From Branchiostoma floridae (taxonomy: Eukaryota; Chordata; Leptocardii; Amphioxiformes; Branchiostomatidae): 64,000 nucleotides of DNA. The notes beneath the pieces were generated by a model. That model worked only from the letters and a program-made list of their open reading frames with translations, did no database searches and was not told the origin of the DNA. Made by a program: the position numbers and the translations under genes. The stretch is taken from positions 8,380,157-8,444,156 of the forward strand of contig NC_049983.1 in the NCBI RefSeq assembly GCF_000003815.2, written 5' to 3'. This document shows positions 46,101 through 58,225 of the stretch, one piece after another (position 1 is the stretch's first letter; each line of letters opens with the position of its first letter).

Positions 46101-49100
46101 TCAGTTTGCCTCTACAAGTTTATACTTTTCAGTTTTAGTGGATGTTTTCGAATATACCTGATTCCGGTACGGCAACAAAATTTCTTGTTTGTTCTTGTTG
46201 ACAAGCATTTGCTGCAACACAGGCGTGAATGCATCCATAGAATTTACTTGCTGTGGCCTTAGTTGTATCGTACAGCCGTGGACTTTGCAGGTGTGTGAAC
46301 TACAGGGCTGTCTACTACAAAAGTATATGTAAGAATTTCAAGCATTTTTTTCGTTCCAATCGTGTAGCTCCGGAATCCAAAGAAGTGGTGGGGATGGCCC
46401 GTTCTACCATGTAAAGAGTTTCCCAAGACTTTGACTCACTTTGTGGCGGGCTGCGCTCAAAAGGGCGCATACGAACACGAAAGCTACATGAAAGCAAACG
46501 GTTTCAACAACCATGCAGATTTCTTCTCGTCGCTACTAAACGCTGTGAAGGTGATACCCAATAACGCCTTTCCCGCCAACAACAGTGATGTTGCCGCCGT
46601 TCTCAATCTTGACGTAAGGAAGACGCTAACTCTCGCCGACGCATCCGCACTCGCCAAGCTCTTTCCATACCTCGAATACTTGCAAAAGCTACACATAAGA
46701 AACTCTTGGATGTCAACTTCTGCTACAAGAAAGATCATCGATCAGTTGGGTGCCTTAAAACATCTTGAAGATCTTAATCTGAACGGTAATAAAATGGACG
46801 AGGAAAGCGTTAAGAGCGAATGTCTGTAAGGGTCAAACAATGGTGGCACCGGTCAAAAAATAGATTTGGCTCCTTTTTTGCACAGTGATAGTACTTGGTA
46901 CACAACCCCTCAAAATAGCTTTCTTTCTTCTCAGAACCCCTAGTTGCCATGGCAACAGGCCAAAGAAGTTTGGGGGCCATTTTGCCGGATTTGGGCATGT
47001 CAAAAACATGAAAATTGGCCAACTTTAGGGCACTATCACTGAACAATGCTTTAACTAAACAACAAAAGCAGAATATGCTGATCAGAGCAATGCCTCAACT
47101 TGTATGAAATAGCAGTAAAGTTAATCTCCTGTAAATTCTAAGGCCCTGGGCAGCCTGAATACAATACACTGTTTTCAGGTTGTAAAGAATCTGAAATTTT
47201 GCCCAACTTCAAAGCACTGAAAGTCCATAAGTATAAAATATTTTCGCTTGCAATTTACTACAAATAATAACCTACTATAGGGCTATTAGATGAATGCTAG
47301 CAAAGTTTGGGTTCTTGTTTTGTTGCTACGCAATCGTCCGACAAAGTGGGTCAAATTTCATGATTTTGATAATATGTCATTTTGTGCTCTCTTTAAACAA
47401 TCATAAGTCCCATACCAAAGTTGCTCTGCAATTAAAATTCACATGGATTATAATCCAATATATTGTCTATCAAATGCACATTTGTCAAGTTCGGGTTCTA
47501 GTTTTGTTGCTACGTAATTGTCCTTTAAAGTGGGTCAATTTTTATGATTTTGATAAAATACATTATTTTGCATCATCTTCGAACAATCATAACTCACAAG
47601 CCAAAATTGTTCTGTAACTAGAATTTACCTGAAATGTAAACCAAGATATTGTTTCTCAAGGTCATGCTTGTAAAGTTTGGGTTCTTGTTTTGTTGCTAAG
47701 CAATTGTCCGTTAAATTGGGTCAATTTTCATGATTTTGATGATATATCATTTTGTGCTCTCTTTGAACTGTCATAAGTTGCAAAGTAAATTTGTTTTGAA
47801 ATTGAAATTGACAAGGAATACAAACGAATATATTGTCTATCAACCTCCTTGATCAAATGCATGTTTGGACACTTCGAGTTCGGGTATTCTAACAATGAAT
47901 GTACATGTCCCTGAAAGTAGGTCGTATTCCACTGACTTTTCCACAAATCATGTTCTTGACAACAGTGATACACAGTCTTTGTTTTTATAGATCGATGTAG
48001 CAATGTGCTATCACCATGAAAAAAAATTGTAGGGATTATATTCTACACAAAGTCAGACTAATCGACTCTGCACTTTTAAACACTTTTCTAGTTTTAAAGC
48101 TAAGCATGACGTATGACTACAGTCTTAAACATGTTTGTATCCCCACAATATGACGACTTATTTCTACATTGGAACAAATATCTTGAATCTCTGTGCATCT
48201 TTCCCTTCACAGTAATGTGAAAAACATGTGACTGTGTTTTCAACTTCTGCTAACACACTCATTTTCAGCAAAGACATGAACTTTGGTATTCTTGAATTTT
48301 TGCCACAAATATGGACTTCCAAAGGCAATCATTTATTTGTGATCGCAAATCAGATTTAGAAATGTTAGTTCGTACAAGTTCAATTTCCTTGCCAATTCGC
48401 AAGCTTATATGTGTCTCCCAAAAAGGAAGACGTAGATAAATGTCATTCGTTGCTTCATTTTGATCTTTACTGTTGATAGATTTGAACAAAGTTAGGTCAA
48501 GATGCTGACCTTCATCATCCTCCGCCGTATTTTGACGTTAGCCTGTCAAGCTAATTTCCACACAGACAGACTAGCAAACAAACATCAATCGCCGCCAGGA
48601 GTTGGCATTTCAGGCAAACCTCAAGAGTACCTACTAGGTTCGTTCTTGCCCTTGCTTAAAACGAGTATGGTCCATTGAATAGCAGAAACTGAAAAACACA
48701 TGTTTTCACATAAATGCTACCGTGAAAAGAAAGATGCACAGAGATTTATGATATTCGTTCCAAATATGTATATACATTGTATAAGCTAAGTCTTCGAGAG
48801 TCATACTGTGGGGATGCAAACATGTTTAAGACTGTAGTCATACGTCATGCTTAGCAGTAAAACTAGCAGAATGTTTGAAAGTTCAGAGTGGATTAATCTG
48901 ACATTAAACATAAATATGACTTTGTGTAGAATATAATCCCTACAATTTTTTTTTCATGGTGATAGCACATTGCTACATCGGTCTATAAAAACAAAGACTG
49001 TGTATCACTGTTGTCTAGAACATGATTTGTGGAAAAGTCAGTGGAATACGACCTACTTTCAGGGACATGTACATTCATTGTTAGAATACCCGAACTCGAA

Positions 49101-50667
49101 GTGTCCAAACATGCATTTGATAGACAATATATTCGTTTGTATTCCTTGCCAATTTCAATTTCAGAACAAATTTACTTTGCAACTTATGACAGTTCAAAGA
49201 GAGCACAAAATTATATATCATCAAAATCATGAAAATTGACCCAATTTAACGGACAATTGCTTAGCAACAAAACAAGAACCCAAACTTTACAAGCATGACC
49301 TTGAGAAACAATATCTTGGTTTACATTTCAGGTAAATTCTAGTTACAGAACAATTTTGGCTTGTGAGTTATGATTGTTCGAAGATGATGCAAAATAATGT
49401 ATTTTATCAAAATCATAAAAATTGACCCACTTTAAAGGACAATTACGTAGCAACAAAACTAGAACCCGAACTTGACAAATGTGCATTTGATAGACAATAT
49501 ATTGGATTATAATCCATGTGAATTTTAATTGCAGAGCAACTTTGGTATGGGACTTATGATTGTTTAAAGAGAGCACAAAATGACATATTATCAAAATCAT
49601 GAAATTTGACCCACTTTGTCGGACGATTGCGTAGCAACAAAACAAGAACCCAAACTTTGCTAGCATTCATCTAATAGCCCTATAGTAGGTTATTATTTGT
49701 AGTAAATTGCAAGCGAAAATATTTTATACTTATGGACTTTCAGTGCTTTGAAGTTGGGCAAAATTTCAGATTCTTTACAACCTGAAAACAGTGTATTGTA
49801 TTCAGGCTGCCCAGGGCCTTAGAATTTACAGGAGATTAACTTTACTGCTATTTCATACAAGTTGAGGCATTGCTCTGATCAGCATATTCTGCTTTTGTTG
49901 TTTAGTTAAAGCATTGTTCAGTGATAGTGCCCTAAAGTTGGCCAATTTTCATGTTTTTGACATGCCCAAATCCGGCAAAATGGCCCCCAAACTTCTTTGG
50001 CCTGTTGCCATGGCAACGAGGGGTTCTGAGAAGAAAGAAAGCTATTTTGAGGGGTTGTGTACCAAGTACTATCACTGTGCAAAAAAGGAGCCAAATCTAT
50101 TTTTTGACCGGTGCCACCATTGTTTGACCCTTACAGACATTCGCTCTTAAGAAGCTCGCACAGAATTTCGTCCATCTTAAAAGTATGAAAATGTTGAATT
50201 TGGAGGGAAATGACATCAATGCAGCCGGTGGAGATACTATAGCCGGAAATATCGCTCATCTGCAAAAGCTGGAGGAACTGTCTATCGGTGGTGGTATGAC
50301 AAAAATGGCCACTAGCTTTCTGGACATGACAAAGGCATTCGTGCAAATGCCCAAACTGCACTGCGTTCACCTGTACGCTATCCAATCCACGTCTGCTGAA
50401 ATTCCTGAAGTAGAGAGACTGGTAAGGGAAGTGATCAACTTGCTGAAGGCCAGGGTGTACGGTGTCTTTGGATGGTCGGCAAATAAAGAGAAACTGTTTT
50501 ATGACGCTACAGAGACCGGGAACACAAATCTGGACACGAAATGGGAAACAGTTCGTTCAGAGATCAGCTATGACTTAGCTAAAGGGAAGCAAGGCGTGTT
50601 TATTGTGTCTAGCAATAGGGAAACGACGTTGTCCATTCATTTTTACGTCTCCTGTTCGGACTGTTGA
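43155..50667 (+). CDS. Secreted LRR protein, paralogue 2, interrupted by a transposon
   Basis: Exons 43155-43312, 44072-44211, 45063-45220 and a last exon 46368-50667 split by the insertion at 46814-50146. Exon 1 is 158 nt, as in paralogue 1, with signal peptide MGVRLYLILLSVYFVLTSV, and ends in a matching CRMREWTYDFAQSE motif. Shared blocks: FPKTLTHFVAGCAQKG, FFSSLLNAVK, SATRKIIDQLGALKHLEDLN, then past the insertion HLKSMKMLNLEGNDI and EKLFYDATETGN. Without the element and one TTAA the exon is continuous and in frame (472 aa total). Read straight through, translation stops at TAA 46827-46829, inside the element, losing about 170 C-terminal residues. Splicing could rescue it (see the element). 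Compared with paralogue 1 there is one extra intron (45221-46367). Function unknown. Confidence 0.75.
45320..46025 (-). repeat. Dispersed repeat A, copy 3
   Basis: Reverse complement carries the family landmarks GGCCCCATGTG, ACCAAGGACAGGTATA, CCCCTAGTGACAAGAAAGC and TTTTGTCCGCAAGGCG. It sits in the intron unique to LRR paralogue 2. Confidence 0.65.
46814..50146. mobile_element. 3.3-kb palindromic transposon with TTAA target duplication
   Basis: Left end GAGCGAATGTCTGTAAGGGT and right end ACCCTTACAGACATTCGCTC are perfect inverted repeats. They are flanked by TTAA at 46810-46813 and 50147-50150. Arms of about 1.43 kb (46814 to about 48250, and about 48683 to 50146) are near-identical mirror images around 48480. 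The 430-bp spacer is non-palindromic and shows no transposase. Each arm contains three imperfect 185-bp units. TTAA duplication is typical of piggyBac and Kolobok superfamilies; with no transposase the choice stays open. It is a non-autonomous foldback element. Confidence 0.92.
47300..47855. repeat. Three 185-bp units in the left arm of the palindrome
   Basis: AAAGTTTGGGTTCTTGTTTT-type starts occur near 47301, 47486 and 47671, each followed by GGGTCAA.TTT.ATGATTTTGA and TTTTG..TC.TCTTTGAAC-like words. The same triplet occurs inverted in the right arm (about 49105-49660). Confidence 0.85.
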
Positions 50668-52876
50668 AAGGTAAGGACGATTTCAAGACACAGACTTTTA
50701 CTAAGGTCACATTTACACCGGGGGTGTAGCTGCGGCTAGTGGACTGTCGGGCACCGCGAATACTCCTCGGTGTTTTTACTATTAAGTTCGGCGTCTATAT
50801 GTCACCGGGTCCCGGGTTGAATTTAACTCCGAGTTTAAAAAAATCCGGGGACACAGCCGTGCCAGAAAAAAAATAATACCCCATTATTAAGTAGCTGCAG
50901 AGTGTGCCACGGGGCCACTTTTAACTAGTTGTGACCCTTGCATTTCTGCACTACAGTATTTGCCTTGTACAATGAATTGAGTTTTCAGAGAACCTCACTT
51001 CGTAATCACTTACTGTATATACATAGCATGTTGTGCTAAGATTATAAAAAATATATAGAATCTAGTAGAAGGTATTTTAGTTGTTCACTGATAATAAAAT
51101 CCACGCTAGCTGCCGATATTTGCTTATTGAAGCTTAACAGTGATTTGACCATTATATCTGTATTGACATGCATATGAATGCCTGAGAAATGTAATACTGG
51201 GATTTGTAGAAAATGATTGACGTATACCCAACATGACTTGCTTTGAAATAACAAATACTAAGATTTTCTTAATATGTCTACGCGATTTTTCCCATCATTC
51301 ATCTATTCATTCATGTATTGAAAACGTATGTAGTCGGCATATTTTCAATGTAATACTATATGCATGAAAGGCCCGAAATGTAACTTATTTGATCAACATG
51401 ATTGATCTTTTTTATGCTTCGTAGAATCTTACCTAATTTCCTGGATTTTGTACATATTCAGACATGTCCTTGTTGGTATATTTTCAATACCTTCAAATTA
51501 TTTTTCTTGGACTAAAAATGTAATTTGGAGATATTGAACATGTGTGGGTGATAACCTAAAATCTGAGGTGTTCACAAGACATGGATATTTGTAAGTGCAT
51601 ATTGTTATTATGTGCAATTGTAGTACCTTTCTTTTACATACCTCAGCTGTTCTTAGTGTATGACAAGTATTTACGTATATGCAGTAATACACAAAAATAT
51701 GTAAACGTATCCTTCAATATTCCTTGAAGAGTGTGATAGTTTTCTTAGTTTGGAATAGCATTTGATTTCAATTGAAAGTTAGTCTTAGAGTAACTTTGCT
51801 CTTAAAGATTTCAGCAAACACATTTCCAATTTAGCAACACACAAAAAACGAACACACAATAGCCACCACTTCATCTTGAGATTGTTTACTTCATCACAAT
51901 AAAAATGTTTGGAAATGGTTTGGTATCTAGTCTGAAGTTACTGCAACACATCTGTGAGGAAAGACTACATCATACATTCTTCCTGTTGAAATAAAGGTTT
52001 TTATGTACACTTTCATTGCACTGAACTGTTACACTTAACAGGGTCCTTATAAAGTATTACCCACACCTTGTGTGTAAGGCTATAGCAAGAAAACATGCCA
52101 TATGCTAATTTTGTTACTTAGACTTTGTAGACTGCAAAACAAAAGTTTTTCTCAAGTCTATACCATTCTGAAATGGTAACAGATAATTGTTGCCACCATC
52201 TTGGTAAATGTTTTTTCTACATTGTTTTTTTCTGATGTTTTGTAATAAGGAAGCAGCTGTTGCTATTTCTGAGGTACTGTACCAGCATTTCAACTATCCA
52301 TATTTTTATTTGCCAGAGGCTGCTATTCGGTATGCATAAGTATGCAAAGCAGTGCTACCGGTAAGACTTTTGGCATACATTCTGCACAAGTATGCAAAGC
52401 AGTGCTAAGACTTTTGGTATACGCTCTATCTCGATGGTCAATATTCCTTCATCCAACAAGTCACATGCTTACCAAACAGGTGAGGGGTTTTGAAGCGGAA
52501 GACGTCATTGTTAGAAGTACAAGCTTTAAGCAACCTTTAAGTCAGAAGAGCACACAGGAATTTTTCTCAAGTCAAGGTATAATGCTTGAAGATAAAGATG
52601 CTGGCCAACATTAAAGGTGTACTGCTGAAAACTTAAGTCTTCCATGTGATGACCACTTTAATATACCTGATTTATATCTTTCCATTGCCCAGCCTACAAC
52701 ACCTACGAAGCCCCCACAGCTAACTTCTCTTCTGCTCTTCTTGGGCCTCCATTCTGTACATGCCACAGCACTTCACATAACACCATCGCAAAGATAACAG
52801 ATCAAACCAGGGCAAGGGACTGAGGTCACACTTTTTGTATTCTACAGGTGTCTTATGCATTGCATATTTTGCTGAT
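50668..52876. other. Intergenic region between LRR paralogue 2 and ING3
   Basis: No gene recognised. Near 52325-52435 there is a short tandem duplication (AAGTATGCAAAGCAGTGCTA twice). The right end is presumably ING3 3' UTR. The GC-richer 50700-50900 may be repeat-derived, but no termini were identified. Confidence 0.45.
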
Positions 52877-55800
52877 TCACTTTTGTTTGACCCCCCTCCT
52901 CTTCATAGCAGCAGTGCATTGTGGGCAGTACCATTTCCCCTTGGGCGGCTCGGAGATGCCGACACAGCCGTAGTGGAACCACTCAATCGGACACTGCGTA
53001 CAGGAAAGAACGTTAGCAACATTATTGATAACAACCAAAACAACATAGAAAAGATTGTCAAGGCCAGAAGTTCTGCTGCAGTACCAGAGAAAGCCACTTA
53101 GGACCCATAATCAAACTTGTCCTGTCTAGCTAACGTATTCTCACATGCCAAATATCACACACATCTATTCATGCTGTCTACCAACAAGCCCCCAGACAGT
53201 TCAGTTCATCCTCGTACGAGGTGAAAACATTACCTTCTTGGTGGAGGCAATAATCTTCATAGGCACAGAAGACCATCTAGTCAATGGTAAATGAAGGTAG
53301 CATAAAAGGAAAAAACAACAAAAAGGTACTTACATCTTCATTGTCACAGCCCACCATGTCTCCATAGGATACCTGAGGACAAGAAAATACATGCATATCT
53401 TCAATAATAGTTTATCAAATAAGTCTAATATTAAAGAACAATGAATAATGCAGGATAAAAAAATTGCAAGAAGGAAAGGCAGTGATCTCATACCAGTTAA
53501 GCTCAACTGAACTCAATAAACAATTGTGCCACTCTTCCACTGGTCACGACAGAGAATACAAATGCTATGCAGAGTATTCAAAGGTCCATGATATTCTCCT
53601 AGCACTTTTTGACAAGTACAATGAGCAGTGGAACACGGCTTAACATCCTGTCTTAAGGACAGCAACCCTTTCCAATAAAATGCATGTTGGGTGAACGACA
53701 CAACCAAGATTCAAACTCAAAAGGTTCCTTATTCAGAATCAGGGTTACTAACAGCTGGACTACACATGATATAATACAAATAAAAAAACTACACTGCAAC
53801 AAGGTCCAAAGTTCTAGTCACCTGATTACATATACAGTATCTTGGTTCATTAGGATCGAAGGTCCAGTCCATGGACGATGTAGTGGGTTCCTCTATGATG
53901 GTTGCCTGAGGCTGGAAGGTCTCCACAGGTGCAGTGGCGGGACAGGTGTGGAGGCGGCAGCCGCTGCGGCTGCGGCAGCTGCTGCAGCTTTTGGTGTTCT
54001 GTGAAGAAAGACGAGCCAGGGTAAACAACTGAGCCCAAAGCACTGAAGAAGACATGGCGAAACAATGAGCGTTGGCTCGAATAAAGATCCACTAAACAGG
54101 ATTATGCGGCTCAAGCGTCTTTTCTGAAGATGTGGCATACTATGTAAGTGTGTATGGTTGGCTCGAGGTTGTCCTTTCCCATGCACTTGAAAGAAAAGCC
54201 ATTGTAAAGTTACTCGGAAAAGTACAAGGGTTCACCGTTGTCGGAAATAGTAGGCACTAGAGTACATAAAAAACTACAGCAATACAGCATATAATCTATT
54301 TGAAAATCCAGGAGTAGAAACTAGAATCAGGCAATCAACATCTCTTCATTGATGTATACTATAAGTATAAGCAGCTTTGGAAACATTTAAGTTATGCAAG
54401 ACTTAAGTCTGGACTTTGTTTTACTGAGGTTATACTATTTTATTTCTCTCCCAAGGCCAGCCCTTTATAATAGCCTTGGCTAGTTGGGCGACCTTGGCTG
54501 CCCTGTAATGCCAGCCAAACAAATAAATAAAAAATAAAATAAATTTGATATCTACCTACTATATGGTGGTGTCAAAGTGTGTCCACAACACTCTACAATT
54601 AAAGCTTGTTATATCTTTACAACAGATGTTGGGTTAGATAAACTTAAGCCTGAAACAATGTAGTCTAGAATGTCAGAGTTGCTCACTTTTTCTGTGTTCT
54701 CTGAGACCTGCTTGTGTCGGCAGCAGAGACACTGGGAGAGTTGGCCTGTGCTGTGACTCCGTAGTTGGTCCCCAGGTTGAAGTCTAGTCCTAAGTTGGTC
54801 AGGTTGGCGTTCTTCATCACTTCGTACGTGGTCTTAAGGCTGGAGGTGCGACGTCCCTGTTGCATCTGTGGACAGGGGAATTTAGGATTTACAAAAAGGC
54901 AACCCCTGCATGCAAAAATTCACATCTACCTCACACTAATAAAATCCATGAAGTCTTAATGTAACCAAGATTTCTTAAACTTCTCATCTTGGTTCTACGA
55001 CATTGTGACATGAAGTTCTCAAGGACTACTAGTACTACACTTCATTTCAGAGACATGTGCTGAACATGTCACCATCTCATCATTCCATGCCATAGCTATA
55101 TAGCATTCTATAGCCTATAATTTTATTACCTGGCAAACGAACTATGGAATTGAAACTCTGGATAAACTGACAGCACTCCATATTGCTGCATCCATACCTG
55201 AAGTGTTTGGTTGACAGCTTGAGCAGCAGCAGCAGCAATAGCACCACTTCCTGCACCAATTTGACCTGAAATGGAAGTACAACTTTCTTACATCTGAAAT
55301 ACAATGCCCTCATTTGCAGTTCATATTATGTAATCATTAAAAACCATGGCACCTGAGATTGTACTACTTTTAATGGTGTACATTGTTACTTTAAATCGTA
55401 CCATTGAAGTGAAGATTTGGGGTTACCAAAATACTACTAAATCTGACATGGTACATGAAACTTTTGCATATCTTTTCAAAGTTACAACTAACATTAACAA
55501 GGTAATCGGACACAGCAGACTTCACCTCCTTAACCATACTCCTTTCAAACCTTGTAGACGTAATAAAACTCCACCAATGAGGATGCAAACACCACATACA
55601 ATACTCTGCTCACTGACAATGTGGATGTAAAAACCACACATATGCAAACATCAGAGAGAGACAAGCTTAGAAGAATATTTCCTTCCCTCAGTATGAAATA
55701 CCAGTAGTAAAATAGTAGTAACATAAAACAGGTTTTTACTTACCCAGGTTGGGCAAAGTAAGTGCAGGAGAAGGCTGCTGCAGACTTGGGTAGAGACTAG

Positions 55801-57765
55801 GAGTGGGCGGGGTGGATGTGTTGCTACGGTAACTGACAGGAGAGTCTGGCGTCCCATTGGTCAACGTTCTCAGCAGCTTGTCAGATGCTGGTCTCTTCTC
55901 AGGCTGGTGTTCTGTCTGTGTCACATACTTTCTCTCTGTTTGGAAACAAGTAAATAATTAAAGGCATGTTTTGACGGCATGTATTTTACATTACCATTGC
56001 ATAAATTAAGATAAACTCAACCAGGGTTCTAGCCAGTGTTCGTCCTTTTGTCCTTTGACGAAATTTTCCAGCTGGAGACGGACAAAACTTTTGCCCTTTC
56101 CATCCTGTGTCGGACAAAAATCGGCATGTAAAGATATCAATTGAACCAAGCAGAGTCTACCAGCAAATTCAGCCCCTCAAAATGAAGGAAAAAGCATTTC
56201 AGGGGGTCTAGATTTCAAAATTTTCCTGAGGTAGCATGCCCTCGGACCCTTTTGGATCATCGCACCAGTCCTTCGATGGGATTTCCATTTAAAATCCAGG
56301 GGGCAGAAAAAAGATTTAGGCTGGCTAGAATACTAAACCTTTCTATTTGTTGCTTTTTAACCTTCTCCCATCTCCCAACTATTAGAGAATTTTGATGGCC
56401 AAATGACTAGTTCAGTGAGCTTAAGGTTAAAAATAGAATGACTTTGGCTTACTTTCAGTTTTAGGTTTTCCGCCATGTTGATGTTGACTTCCAGATGGGG
56501 TAGGGTTGTCCAACTCCAGGGATCCTGAGAAAAAATACATTAACAAACCATGAAGTACATAAACAATTCCTTTTAGTCAAATGAAGAGGTAAGAATAAAA
56601 AAAGGAAGTGGTTATACTCTTGGTAGACTGTGATAAACACAGGAAATATTTGGACCATTGCACAGGAGAGCCCCCTAGCAAGTTGTTATCAAACTGCATG
56701 TCAATGAAAGTTATGCAACAATGAACTTTGTTTCTATTACTCATATAAGTTCTCCAGTATCTAGTATCCAGTATGAATCCCATTGGAAAATTACAGATCA
56801 ATTGAAGGATAGAAAACCTACTTCTCTCCAAGATTTCTGTGATACCAGCATTGTCTGCTTCCAATTCCATCTTGAATTTCTGGAGTTCTTGGTCAAGTTT
56901 GCGCAAGTGCCGGTCAACCTAATGGATAGAAAACAACATTCACAAACATACTGATATTTTTTTTTTACTTTGTCACTTGTATGCTTTGTTACAATAGTTG
57001 GAAACAAACTATATATGTCATATGCAAATTAGTCAAAACCTGAAAACTAAATTGACTTTATATCCAAATTCATCAAAATTGAGAAGAAAAATTCCTGAAA
57101 ACCTGCAAAAAATTATGATATGTAAAAATATCACATAAACTTACCAAATCATAGATTTGGTTGGCAAGCTGAACTTTTTCATCCGCATCCTCAAGTGCCT
57201 TGTAATAATCCTGTAAAACAAGTGTAAAAAAATTGTTGTGATGAAGAAATTTGCAAAGATAACATGATTAATAGATAATCTTATCAGATTTTGCCGGAAG
57301 CGTATCCAGTCTCCATCTGTTGCCATGGCAACAACTCACCTGGCGAATCTTCTCAAACTGCTCATCCCGCGCTTCTGGTTTCATCTTCTTGGCGTTGGTA
57401 AAAAGCGTTTTTACCCGTTCCTCCAGCGTATCCATGGCATCTAAAGCAAGAAAACCGCAGAAAAGTTAATATTTTACTGTACCAAACGAAAGAAAAGTGA
57501 TAAAATTGGTGAAATGCCCGGAGAAAGTGGTTACCCACTTTGCACTTGCAGGTCCATTTCGCGCATTTCCGTGAACCGGTCCCTTAGGTCCTGCGGCAGG
57601 GTCTCGATCACTGCAACAACACAACAAAAAAGAGGTTAAAAATATCCGTCAAACGCCCAAACGATGCGGAAATTTTCCACAGAATTGGAAGATGGAGGTC
57701 TTATGAATCGAATCTGGTGCGTTAGGAGTTGTCTTACTCTCGAGATAGTCCTCTAAGTACAACAT
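52877..57765 (-). CDS. ING3: Inhibitor of growth protein 3 (ING3)
   Basis: ING3 is the histone H3K4me3-reading subunit of the NuA4/TIP60 acetyltransferase complex in the nucleus. Twelve exons: 57738-57765, 57539-57610, 57340-57440, 57145-57210, 56822-56918, 56453-56524, 55744-55935, 55198-55265, 54687-54865, 53822-53998, 53334-53372, 52877-52993 (TGA). The N-terminus MLYLEDYLEMIETLPQDLRD begins the ING dimerisation domain, followed by RHLRKLDQELQKFKMELEAD. A low-complexity middle has GRRTSSLKTTYE. The C-terminal PHD finger has RYCICNQ, then [20 protein letters not shown] and GKWYCPQC. The last residues KRRGVKQK parallel the vertebrate KRRGSRHK end. Summed coding length is 1,208 nt, one short of a multiple of three. 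The break lies in exon 53822-53998, between a poly-Ala run and PATAPVETFQPQ. It is probably a 1-nt assembly error. Start is certain by homology. Confidence 0.95.
54448..54545 (+). repeat. SINE-like tail in ING3 intron
   Basis: CAAGGCCAGCCCTTTATAAT and TTGGCTGCCCTGTAATGCC are followed by an AAATAAATAAA tail. It resembles 30690-30773. Weak evidence. Confidence 0.35.
56023..56334. mobile_element. MITE with GGTTCTAGCCAG termini
   Basis: GGTTCTAGCCAG at the left is answered by CTGGCTAGAAT at the right, about 310 bp apart, with GTCCTTTTGTCC/GGACAAAA words inside. It is in an ING3 intron and has no coding capacity. Confidence 0.6.
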
Positions 57766-58225
57766 TTTGAAGGGGTTCTCTGCGCTCGATCGTCTCTGTA
57801 ATGGCGGAGGAAAAATTTCAACTCTCGCTCCTCGACTCCCTAGGCTGCTATGACGCTGTCACCTCCTCTCTGATTGGCTAGGATTCATAAGGCCTGTATC
57901 AAGTCAAACGACTAAGAAATTCTTAACTCTAGTTTCTGTCGTCAAATTATAGTGATAGATTTATCCAACATACAATATAAATGCTTTAGAATTTAGAATT
58001 TGTTAGCATATTTTCCCATTTTTGAAGATTCATGATCTGTAATGGTGTTTATTTACTCCAGTTTAACCAATCAAAAGGCTCTATACAGAAGCCGGTTTGG
58101 CTTGTAAGATGACCTATGACCTGAAGTATCTCTCACTGCGCATGCGTACGTTAGCCGCGGTCATTTTGCTGTTCCTGTTTTTCTGCAAGTTTGTCCGACG
58201 GATAATTGTAAGTTTTCACCCGAAA
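57766..58225. promoter_or_regulatory. Bidirectional ING3/AMT promoter interval
   Basis: Only 460 bp separate the divergent start codons. TGACCTATGACCT at 58110-58122 is a DR1 nuclear-receptor element (AGGTCA n AGGTCA on the minus strand). TGCGCATGCG at 58137-58146 matches the NRF1 core. AATGGCGG near 57800 is YY1-like. NRF1 and DR1 are common at genes for mitochondrial metabolism, which suits AMT. Confidence 0.6.

Noticed and set aside
47294-49666. Pairs of identical 78-107 residue frames on opposite strands
   Set aside because: Mirror copies from the palindrome arms; AT-rich translation with no recognisable domain.
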